From assembly GCA_037441725.1 (NCBI GenBank), contig JBBIRT010000037.1, positions 1-24,748 of the forward strand: a stretch of DNA of 24,748 bases, written 5' to 3'. The notes beneath the pieces were generated by a model. It had not been told where the DNA came from. It ran no database searches and saw only the letters and a program-made list of their open reading frames with translations. The stretch's first letter is position 1; each line of letters opens with the position of its first letter. The translations under genes and the position numbers were made by a program. This document shows, piece by piece, positions 1 to 5,955 of this stretch. The stretch comes from JBBIRT01 sp037441725 (GTDB lineage: Bacteria > Desulfobacterota > BSN033 > UBA1163).

Positions 1-101
1 CAGGATCTTTCCTCATTTATCTCTTCGAAAAACTTCCCTACCAACACCAATAATTCCTTTCTTCCACTTTGTAAGTGTCCTGATATTTAACAGGGAAGAA
101 A

Positions 102-155
102 CCAAATAAACCAGAAAAACCAGATAGACTAAATAAACCATACAGATCAGTCAGA
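102..155. repeat. Degenerate 9-bp tandem repeat
   Basis: On the plus strand six consecutive 9-mers start with CC, CT or TC and are A-rich: ccaaataaa, ccagaaaaa, ccagataga, ctaaataaa, ccatacaga, tcagtcaga. On the minus strand they read as the tripeptide series LYG-LFS-LSG-FSG-LFG. Because the unit is three codons long, it leaves any overlapping frame open, so openness here is weak evidence for a gene. Confidence 0.65.
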
Positions 156-160
156 CCTCC

Positions 161-179
161 TGACTCAATTTTTGAGTCA
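161..179. repeat. Perfect 8-bp stem-loop (TGACTCAA / TTGAGTCA)
   Basis: TGACTCAA, a TTT loop and TTGAGTCA make a perfect 8-bp stem. There is no adjacent T-run long enough to call it a terminator. It sits 28 bp from a 24-bp palindrome, which suggests a structured non-coding or element-derived segment. Confidence 0.6.
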
Positions 180-206
180 ATTCCTATTTTAATCCCCTCT
201 TTTCCA

Positions 207-230
207 CTTACGAAGTGGCCACTTCGTAAG
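207..230. repeat. Perfect 24-bp palindrome
   Basis: The half-site CTTACGAAGTGG is followed at once by its exact reverse complement, giving a 24-bp palindrome with no spacer. A related, diverged string (ttccactttgtaagtg) lies at about 62-77. It could be a dimer-binding operator, a cruciform or a mobile-element end; the sequence alone does not decide. Confidence 0.7.
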
Positions 231-455
231 AGAATTATTTGTTCAAGGGCTATCAATAAATCTTCATAGGTCAATCGAATACCTTCTCTCAGGGGAGTCC
301 TAAGTTTCCATCCCATGATCTCCTTACCTGTCCTGATGTTAATAAACCCATGAGGAGTTATGAACTCCTGATATAGGGTGCCTGTTCCCCAGACCTCAAC
401 GAACACTGCTGGTTTGGTGGGTCTATCAAGCTGGAGGATACCCTAATGACCAGGG

Positions 456-481
456 AGAGGTTTGACCTCTTCAGGTTTTTT
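456..481 (+). terminator. Weak hairpin with T-run near gmd 3' end
   Basis: AGAGGT-TTG-ACCTCT forms a 6-bp stem, followed on the plus strand by tcagg and then six T. It has terminator shape only for plus-strand transcription, yet the neighbouring gene gmd ends here from the minus strand. On the minus strand no T-run follows the stem. It is a possible terminator of low weight. Confidence 0.25.
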
Positions 482-487
482 AAAAAA

Positions 488-1666
488 TCATGGGTTGAGA
501 CTATTCTTATGATTTGATAGCTTCCGAATCACATCTTGACATTGTCGGACCTCTTCAAGGTTTTTAATATCTGCCTCAACCATGATTTTGATTAACTCAT
601 CAAATTTTATCTTAGGCTTCCAGCCAAGTCTCTTTTGAGCCTTTGAGGAATCGCCCTGAAGAGATTCAACCTCAAGAGGGCGGAAATAGCGATGGTCGAT
701 TTCAATGAGCACATCTCCCACGTGGAGGTGTAGGGGGGGAGATTTGAGACCAGAGGCATGAGGAGATGCCGGATTTTTTAAGGATGTCGGCTGGAGGTTG
801 GAGGCAATCGATTTAACAAAACCTCTTTCTTCAGAGCCTACTCCCCTCCATTCGAGTTCGATACCAGCATGGGCAAAGGCAAGATTGACAAACTCCCGAA
901 CTGAATGGGTTTCTCCTGTGGCAATCACATAATCATCAGGTCGTTCCTCCTGGAGCATGAGCCACATCGCTTCAACAAAATCAGGAGCATAACCCCAATC
1001 CCTTTTTGCCTCAAGATTTCCAAGGTAAAGCTTATCCTGTAGACCATAAAGAATTCTGGCTAAGGCCTTGGTCACCTTTCGAGTGACAAAAGTCTCCCCT
1101 CTTCGGGGAGATTCATGGTTAAAAAGGATGCCATTGACCGCAAACATCCCATAACCTTCCCGATAATTTTTTACCATCCAGTAAGCATAAACCTTGGCCG
1201 CCGCATAAGGACTGCGAGGACGAAAAGGGGTATTCTCATTTTGTGGGGGTGGGGCATCTCCAAACATTTCACTGGATGAGGCCTGATAGAATCGTGTCTT
1301 GATTCCACTCCGCCGAATGGCATCTAAAATCCTTGTGGTCCCAAGGCCTGTGATATCCCCTGTAAACTCTGGCATATCGAAGCTGACCCTTACATGGCTC
1401 TGGGCAGCGAGATGATAAATCTCGTCAGGCTGAATATTGTAAATGAGATTGGTCAATTGACCCGAATCAGTAATATCTCCATAGTGGAGAAACAGCTTCG
1501 CCTTAGGATCATGAGGATCAATATAGATATGATCGATCCGCTCCGTATTGAAGGTGCTCGAACGTCGGATAAGTCCATGGACTTCGTATGCCTTGTCCAG
1601 TAAAAACTCAGCGAGGTAACTCCCGTCTTGACCGGTGATGCCAGTGATCAAAGCCTTTCTGACCAT
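488..1666 (-). CDS. gmd: GDP-mannose 4,6-dehydratase
   Basis: This NAD(P)-dependent short-chain dehydrogenase/reductase converts GDP-D-mannose to GDP-4-keto-6-deoxymannose, the precursor of fucose, rhamnose and perosamine in surface glycans; it acts in the cytoplasm. Visible are the Rossmann motif TGITGQDG (about residues 8-15), the family string RRSSTFNTERIDH, the SSSEMFG segment with the catalytic Ser/Glu pair (about 131-133), the Y154xxxK158 catalytic pair, and the NHESPRRGETFVTRK substrate loop. The start is supported by GAAGGA upstream. At 392 residues it is longer than the usual 345-370. The excess is a Ser/Pro/Leu-rich stretch (about residues 286-315, DNA about 722-811) between EERGFVKS and VGDVLIEID, where relatives are continuous; it looks like an in-frame repeat insertion. 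It lies 18 nt behind the GspE-N-like gene and probably shares its promoter. Confidence 0.95.
   Translation of the reverse strand: MVRKALITGITGQDGSYLAEFLLDKAYEVHGLIRRSSTFNTERIDHIYIDPHDPKAKLFLHYGDITDSGQLTNLIYNIQPDEIYHLAAQSHVRVSFDMPEFTGDITGLGTTRILDAIRRSGIKTRFYQASSSEMFGDAPPPQNENTPFRPRSPYAAAKVYAYWMVKNYREGYGMFAVNGILFNHESPRRGETFVTRKVTKALARILYGLQDKLYLGNLEAKRDWGYAPDFVEAMWLMLQEERPDDYVIATGETHSVREFVNLAFAHAGIELEWRGVGSEERGFVKSIASNLQPTSLKNPASPHASGLKSPPLHLHVGDVLIEIDHRYFRPLEVESLQGDSSKAQKRLGWKPKIKFDELIKIMVEADIKNLEEVRQCQDVIRKLSNHKNSLNP
722..811. repeat. Extra ~30-codon segment inside gmd, repeat-like
   Basis: This part of gmd encodes residues about 286-315, rich in Ser, Pro, Leu and Ala, and has no counterpart in the GMD family as I know it. 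The DNA holds a short inverted repeat (GGCAT at 755-759, ATGCC at 766-770) and purine-rich strings of the ggctggaggttggagg type. It keeps frame and lies between conserved strands near the C-terminal substrate-binding part. Confidence 0.55.
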
Positions 1667-1684
1667 GATATCCTTCCTTCAGAA

Positions 1685-1942
1685 TTAAAGTTCTTTTAAT
1701 AAAGGAAGGCCCTTCCCGATAGAAGCAAGGACTTCATCAATCTGTGAAATGGTCATCAATCCTTGTTCCAGTAATATTCGACCAATCAGTCGATGCTTTC
1801 CCCTTTCAATATCCTCAATGACCTGAATCTTCAGGGCCTCAATCACTTGATCTGCAGTGACAAACCCTTTTTCAACGGCCAGGATTCCAAATCGCTTTTC
1901 AAGGTGTTCGGTTTCTATCCTACTCTCAATATTTTTATCCAT
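1685..1942 (-). CDS. Small GspE N-domain-like protein
   Basis: An 85-residue soluble protein with no signal or membrane segment. The body has the two-half pattern of the T2SS/T4P ATPase N-terminal domain (T2SSE_N / MshEN type): 'FGILAVEKGFVTADQVIEALKIQ', then 'IGRILLEQGLMTISQIDEVL'; each half is a short helix followed by G-x-[IV/M]-T-xx-Q. In full-length ATPases and in MshEN proteins this fold binds partner proteins or c-di-GMP; that function is not shown here. The ATG at 1940-1942 is chosen because GGAGGGAG lies just upstream and because the longer frame (to 2125) runs through a good promoter and into the preceding gene. It is first in a two-gene unit with gmd. The family call is by pattern only. 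Confidence 0.7.
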   Translation of the reverse strand: MDKNIESRIETEHLEKRFGILAVEKGFVTADQVIEALKIQVIEDIERGKHRLIGRILLEQGLMTISQIDEVLASIGKGLPLLKEL

Positions 1943-1969
1943 CAGCCCCTCTCCCTCCGATTTGAAAGA

Positions 1970-1998
1970 AATATAGAAAAAGCAAACCCATATGTCAA
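1970..1998 (-). promoter_or_regulatory. Sigma70-type promoter for the small gene and gmd
   Basis: Read on the minus strand: -35 TTGACA (1993-1998, perfect), a 17-nt spacer, then -10 TATATT (1970-1975, 5/6). Transcription would start near 1963, about 20 nt before the ATG at 1942, with the GGAGGGAG ribosome-binding site in the leader. It lies in the intergenic gap after the LysM/TPR lipoprotein gene. Confidence 0.75.
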
Positions 1999-2025
1999 CC
2001 GTGAAAAGAAAATAGGGTTCTTTTT

Positions 2026-2904
2026 TTAGGGGGCCTTTCTCAAATGGTGGAGCATTCGCCTGGCCCTCTGGAGATCCCTCTTTGCCTGTGGATGGTTTGG
2101 ATTGATTCGGATAGCCTCTTCCCACTCTTCAATGGCTTTCTCCAACTCTTCAGAAAGAAAATATTTTACTCCCTTGGCATAGTGAATATCGGCTTGCTCT
2201 TGGACCATCGGATCTATCTTCTTAGGGGTTGGGGAAGGATTTAAAGATGTTGGAGAAAACTCTTCTAATCGATTTTTCTTAGCACTCCAAATTGGAGGAA
2301 GGATAGGAAGTCTTAAGGTGATCCCTGTTTTTAATGAATCATGGCTATCCAGACGGTTGAAATAGGAAATTAGAAATTCTTTATCAGCATCATGATAGAC
2401 TTCTTGTGAGATTCTCCTCAAGGTGTCTCCTGTTTTTGTTTTATAAAGGATATAATCCTGGTCATTCAATCGATCCTTCAGAAAATCTAAGGCTTGCCTA
2501 TGTTCCGGATCGTAGGCAAGAGTCATGAGAAATTCTTTCATAGCCATTTCGGTTAAGTTCTTATGAAAAGCCTCCAACCCTTTTTGAAAATGTCTTTCGG
2601 ATTCGATCCGAATGGTCGTCTCGATCTCATCCATCCTCCTTCTAGCCTCTTGATCATCCTTTGCAAAGCAACTCACGACCTTCCAGAAAAAGAGGGCCTT
2701 GGGAAGTTCTCCACTTCTTTCAAACTCATGGGCCTTCAAGCGGTATTTCTCAGCAAATCCCTGAAAAGGGTCTTCGATCTGGAGGGGAGGAGGTTGTGGA
2801 GGAGGAACTTTTTCTCTCACAGGAGCTTTAGTGATAGGACGCTCAATCGCACATCCATAGAACAGTAGGATTAGAATAAAAAGATAGGATCGTTTAAGAG
2901 ACAT
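2026..2904 (-). CDS. Lipoprotein with TPR-LysM-TPR architecture
   Basis: 292 residues. The N-terminus (MSLKRSYLF...LLFYGC) is a lipoprotein signal peptide with the lipidated Cys at 18, followed by a Pro-rich stretch to about 42. Helical, TPR-like segments lie at about 50-95 and 105-140. A LysM domain follows at about 151-200, with the start motif YKTKTGDTLRRIS and the end motif GITLRLPIL. A Ser/Pro linker and a clear TPR ending in AIRINPNHPQA (about 237-290) complete it. LysM binds the N-acetylglucosamine of peptidoglycan and TPRs bind proteins, so it is probably an envelope scaffold anchored to a membrane and to the wall. It is the last gene of the run that begins with the kinase. The site upstream of the ATG is weak. 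The exact partner is unknown. Confidence 0.85.
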   Translation of the reverse strand: MSLKRSYLFILILLFYGCAIERPITKAPVREKVPPPQPPPLQIEDPFQGFAEKYRLKAHEFERSGELPKALFFWKVVSCFAKDDQEARRRMDEIETTIRIESERHFQKGLEAFHKNLTEMAMKEFLMTLAYDPEHRQALDFLKDRLNDQDYILYKTKTGDTLRRISQEVYHDADKEFLISYFNRLDSHDSLKTGITLRLPILPPIWSAKKNRLEEFSPTSLNPSPTPKKIDPMVQEQADIHYAKGVKYFLSEELEKAIEEWEEAIRINPNHPQAKRDLQRARRMLHHLRKAP

Positions 2905-2973
2905 ATATCTTGACTCTCATCCGCTCACTCCAATTCCACCCCTACTTTAGGCCTCTTGGGTGAGACAAAGGAT

Positions 2974-4035
2974 TTACTGGATCTCATGGTTGTTGAAATA
3001 AGTTAAATTATTTTCAAAATCTTTCAAGCTAAAAGTTCCAAAGATCATCGATCGGTTGATTTTATAGGGGTGAATGAAAAATGGATTGCTTCCCCTTTCT
3101 ACCGTTAACGCCCCTCGATAACCCATCTTGGTAAGAAGTCCGATGACCAGAGGATTAGTATCCCCATAAGGATAGGCTAAATATTTCACCTCTCTGTTCA
3201 ACCTTTTTTTGATGATTTCAGCCGATTCAGCCAATTCCTTCTCAAGGGTTTTAAAATATTCCCTGAAGGACTCCTGCCCATTCCTTTTATCCAAATTGCG
3301 ATGGCTTTTGGTATGGCATTGGATGTCTATTCCATGTTTAGCCATTTCACTAAGATGATCCCAGCTTAAGATTTTCTTCCCAGGAAGAATCAGGTCAGTA
3401 TAAACAAATAGGGTGGCTGGATAACCATATTGTTTCAGAATTGGAAAAGCAATCTCATAGGTGGAAATCCAATTGTCATCAATCGTTATGACCACCGACT
3501 TCTTTGGAAGGGGTCGCCGATATTCGATGAAATCAAAAAGATGATCCAAGGGGATCACCTGATATCCATTCCTTTTTAAAAAACTCATCTGTTCCCTGAA
3601 AGCGCTTTCAGTGACGGTGAGAATATCTGCCTTCTCTCTTGAAAATTTATGGTAAGAAAGGATCGGGACCATTTGATAGCCCTTTAAGGACACCCCTCCT
3701 CTTCCAAAAGGAGAAAGGGGGATGATCACCTCCTGCCCAGGAGTCAATGAGTTGATCCCGTTCCATTCACCAATGAACCAGTCCATGGATGGATCGTTCA
3801 GATACTTCTCAGCAAGTGAGGTGAGGGTCTCTCCAGGTTGAGCAACTAAAGCAACAAAATCAGGAAATATTCGCACATTCGAAAGCACTGGAGGAGGGGG
3901 CGGAGAAGGCTGAACTTCAGGAGATGGCCCTGGGGAAGGTTCAGGTTCAGGTTGACGTGGAAGGGTGGCACAACTCAAAAGAAATAGACTGAAGGAGATG
4001 AAAGATAGGTAGAAAAGGAGGTGTCTTCTAAACAT
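2974..4035 (-). CDS. LysM-polysaccharide deacetylase lipoprotein (NodB family)
   Basis: 353 residues from the ATG at 4033-4035. A start 21 nt upstream (4054-4056) is open, but the shorter form places MFRRH directly before the hydrophobic signal and has a GGAG/AGAGAG site. The lipobox LLSC gives the lipidated Cys at 22. A Pro-rich tether precedes a LysM domain (about 61-106; QPGETLTSLAEKY). The NodB-type carbohydrate esterase-4 domain follows: motif 1 is TIDDNW (Asp186/Asp187), motif 2 is H241TKSH245, motif 3 is AYPYGD. Catalytic Asp and both metal-binding His are present, but the usual Gly of TFDDG is Asn. Such enzymes remove N-acetyl groups from peptidoglycan or from exopolysaccharide; LysM favours a wall target. 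A 7-residue SPFGRGG linker is encoded by a hairpin element. The gene overlaps the cyclase-like gene by 8 nt, so translation is probably coupled. Confidence 0.88.
   Translation of the reverse strand: MFRRHLLFYLSFISFSLFLLSCATLPRQPEPEPSPGPSPEVQPSPPPPPVLSNVRIFPDFVALVAQPGETLTSLAEKYLNDPSMDWFIGEWNGINSLTPGQEVIIPLSPFGRGGVSLKGYQMVPILSYHKFSREKADILTVTESAFREQMSFLKRNGYQVIPLDHLFDFIEYRRPLPKKSVVITIDDNWISTYEIAFPILKQYGYPATLFVYTDLILPGKKILSWDHLSEMAKHGIDIQCHTKSHRNLDKRNGQESFREYFKTLEKELAESAEIIKKRLNREVKYLAYPYGDTNPLVIGLLTKMGYRGALTVERGSNPFFIHPYKINRSMIFGTFSLKDFENNLTYFNNHEIQ
3692..3720. repeat. C/G-rich hairpin element in deacetylase linker
   Basis: ctcctctt-cc-aaaaggag pairs over 8 positions with one mismatch and is flanked by C-rich (left) and G-rich (right) arms. 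It encodes the LSPFGRGG linker between the LysM and deacetylase domains. It resembles the hairpin at 4631-4649 and the intergenic one at 9339-9371. Confidence 0.5.
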
Positions 4036-5290
4036 GAGGCTCTCTTTCTCCACCATGACGGATACGAAAGCTCTCCCAGGCTTCAGTCCGCTTCGTCATT
4101 TCTCGAGGAGGAAGAGGGTCAACCGATACCATGTTCTCAATGGATTTATATACCTCTTTGCTAATGATAATCTCTCCTGGCCCTGCGAGGGTGTAAAGGG
4201 AGGATGCGGTATGAAAGCTCTCCCCAATATAATTATCGATCTTCCCAATGAGTGAATCAATATCCCCATATAAGACCACCCCAGAACTAATTCCTATGCC
4301 CACCTGATCAAGGAAGAGATTTCTACTCCCCTGTTTTTTATTAAATTCTAAAGCCTTCTGTAAAGCAATGGCACATTGGACTGCCCTTTGGATATGATCT
4401 CTCATCAGTGTTGAACTTTGGAAGATCCCCACCACCTTCTCTCCTGCCACTCGGGCAATATAGCCTTCATAATCCAAAATAATCTTTGTGGCAATCGAGA
4501 TATATTCACTCAAATCCTGGAAGACCTCTTCTGGACGCTTTGCCATCGCATAGGATTTGAACTCTCGAATCCCCGTGTAAAGGACTGCCACCTGTTTTCT
4601 CACGGCTTCAGGGAATACGGTCTCCTCCTGCTTCTTTTTGAAAAAGGAGGGGTATGGGCTGAGAAAAAAAACCGTTCCCATCCCAATGATCCATATGATC
4701 AAACTAATCCAGAAGACGCTCTGGATAATCCTCAAGGCCTCCTTCTTAATCGCTTTGTCAATAAAATTGATGGATAACCCAACTAAGACAGATCCCAGAT
4801 TTTTATTCTTAAAGGTAATGGGTTTGGATAGATTTAAAATTCTCTCTCCAGAGGGAAGACGGTAAACCCAAGGGGTGATCGCATCTAAGGTGTTCGAACT
4901 CTCAATCCTTTCAAATCCTTTTTGGATCATCCCAATCTTTGCAGGATCGGTATGGGCTTTGATGACCTCATGAGGATCAAGGACCATGGCATAAACCAGG
5001 CCCTCTATCTCTCTGGCCTCCCTCATTAAACTATTTAAACCAATCATGTCTTCTTCGATGAAGGGAAGAAGGGCCTTATGGCTCAAATGGTTCAGGATCA
5101 TTCTCCCTGAAGCCACCTTTTCTTGATAAAAAATCTCCTTCTGGTGTCTAATAAAAAAAATGGTCAACACCGAAGAAGTGACAAAAATCAGAAGGATCAT
5201 TAAAATAGAAAGCCGTATAAGAATAAAAGACTGGGGAAAAGGATGTTTAATCCTACTTTTAAACGATAAGAGCCTATTCCAAAATTCCAT
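4028..5290 (-). CDS. Membrane protein with degenerate class III adenylate cyclase domain
   Basis: 420 residues from the ATG at 5288-5290 (a TTG two codons earlier is also open; no strong ribosome-binding site for either). TM1 (about 22-46) and TM2 (about 190-210) enclose a periplasmic sensor-like region, followed by a cytoplasmic class III cyclase fold (about 232-410). Key residues look lost. The usual ADIRGF metal motif reads YTGIREF, with no Asp. The second metal Asp in 'GD' is Glu (VAGEKVVGIF). The VIGDxVNxAxR segment reads YIGESFHTASS, lacking the transition-state Asn and Arg. The fold is still clear (VGIGISSGVVLYGDI; LAGPGEIIISKEVY). It is probably a catalytically dead relay or nucleotide-sensing protein. 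A hairpin element encodes residues just after TM2. It sits between the LysM lipoprotein gene (78-nt gap) and the deacetylase gene (8-nt overlap). Confidence 0.88.
   Translation of the reverse strand: MEFWNRLLSFKSRIKHPFPQSFILIRLSILMILLIFVTSSVLTIFFIRHQKEIFYQEKVASGRMILNHLSHKALLPFIEEDMIGLNSLMREAREIEGLVYAMVLDPHEVIKAHTDPAKIGMIQKGFERIESSNTLDAITPWVYRLPSGERILNLSKPITFKNKNLGSVLVGLSINFIDKAIKKEALRIIQSVFWISLIIWIIGMGTVFFLSPYPSFFKKKQEETVFPEAVRKQVAVLYTGIREFKSYAMAKRPEEVFQDLSEYISIATKIILDYEGYIARVAGEKVVGIFQSSTLMRDHIQRAVQCAIALQKALEFNKKQGSRNLFLDQVGIGISSGVVLYGDIDSLIGKIDNYIGESFHTASSLYTLAGPGEIIISKEVYKSIENMVSVDPLPPREMTKRTEAWESFRIRHGGEREPHV
4631..4649. repeat. Hairpin element inside cyclase-like gene
   Basis: cttctttttg/aaaaaggag forms a 9-bp stem with one G-T wobble and a tight loop, with a G-rich right flank (ggaggggta). 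It encodes the SPYPSFFKKK stretch just after TM2, again an interdomain linker. Confidence 0.5.
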
Positions 5291-5368
5291 AACCAAATAT
5301 TTTGTCTTTACCCACTTCCTCTTACTCTTTTTATAAAATAGAACAAGGGAGAGAGAAAACCTATTAGG

Positions 5369-5944
5369 TCATCTTTTGGGTAATTCCTTTGGACCGAAAA
5401 GTTGGGGTTCCTCTTCTCCAGAGGGTGAAGCACCGGGTTTCTTGGTCGATCCTTTCTCAGGTTTTGATCTCTTATAAAAGCTATCCACAAACTCTTTTGG
5501 CATGGGATCCCGAGTCTTCATCATACTTTCAGGGATGAGGATCTTATCCCCTATAAAAATCCGTTTGACATCAGCATTTGGATTATTTTTTAGCATCACC
5601 TCTGCCAGAATCTTCCAGTTCTCAATATCTCCCGTGTACCATCCAGCAATGATTGAAACAGTCTCTCCACTCCACTTCACGGTGTGAGTAAAATAAGTCT
5701 CCTCAGGAGGGGGCTTTTCTGAGGGGAGGGATTCCTCCACCTTTGGTAAAGGACCTGGCTTGCCTGTCTGGGGTGATGGGGAAGTAGCCTTTTGAGGAGG
5801 AGGTGGAGATTCAGAAGGGGTCGAAGGGGGAGGTGAGGTTACAGGTTCCTGTTTTGGAGGTGTGGATCGACAGCTGGAGAGGATGATGATGAATAGGATC
5901 CCAATTACCCACCCGTAAAACTTCAGAGGTCGATTTGTCTTCAT
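5369..5944 (-). CDS. LysM-domain lipoprotein with Pro-rich tether
   Basis: 191 residues. MKTNRPLKF plus a hydrophobic core ends in ILSSC, giving a lipidated Cys at 25. A very Pro/Ser-rich segment (about 29-82) probably spans periplasmic space. A LysM-like domain follows at about 84-138 (HTVKWSGETVSIIAGWYTGDIENWKIL...IGDKILIP); the tail from about 150 is charged and disordered. This should be a peptidoglycan-contacting lipoprotein without catalytic residues. The start is supported by AGAGGAAA 6 nt upstream. It follows the kinase gene by 11 nt and so is surely co-transcribed with it; it may be a substrate or partner of the kinase's extracytoplasmic part, which is inference from the operon. Confidence 0.86.
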   Translation of the reverse strand: MKTNRPLKFYGWVIGILFIIILSSCRSTPPKQEPVTSPPPSTPSESPPPPQKATSPSPQTGKPGPLPKVEESLPSEKPPPEETYFTHTVKWSGETVSIIAGWYTGDIENWKILAEVMLKNNPNADVKRIFIGDKILIPESMMKTRDPMPKEFVDSFYKRSKPEKGSTKKPGASPSGEEEPQLFGPKELPKR

Positions 5945-5955
5945 AGTGGTTTCCT

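Larger units (their letters stand above)
1..487. other. Gene-poor segment with repeats; no convincing CDS
   Basis: Downstream of gmd I see no gene I can defend. A minus-strand open frame (38-406, GTG start at 404-406, open back to a stop at 443-445) could encode about 122 residues. It has no clear ribosome-binding site, no recognisable domain, and its C-terminal third is low-complexity Leu/Phe/Gly/Ser encoded by a 9-bp repeat. It may be a decayed gene, a fortuitous frame, or an unrecognised small protein. The segment also holds two strong inverted repeats (161-179 and 207-230), described separately. Confidence 0.5.

Noticed and set aside
102..155. CRISPR array
   Set aside because: 9-bp contiguous degenerate units without spacers; not a CRISPR pattern. 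No CRISPR array seen elsewhere.
38..406. Open frame of 122 codons on the minus strand as a gene
   Set aside because: GTG start, no ribosome-binding site, no family, and a C-terminal third made by a 9-bp repeat that keeps the frame open by itself. Kept only as a note in the gene-poor segment.
1943..2125. N-terminal extension of the GspE-N-like protein
   Set aside because: The extension is low in structure, overlaps the LysM/TPR gene and runs through a good promoter; the ATG at 1942 has GGAGGGAG.
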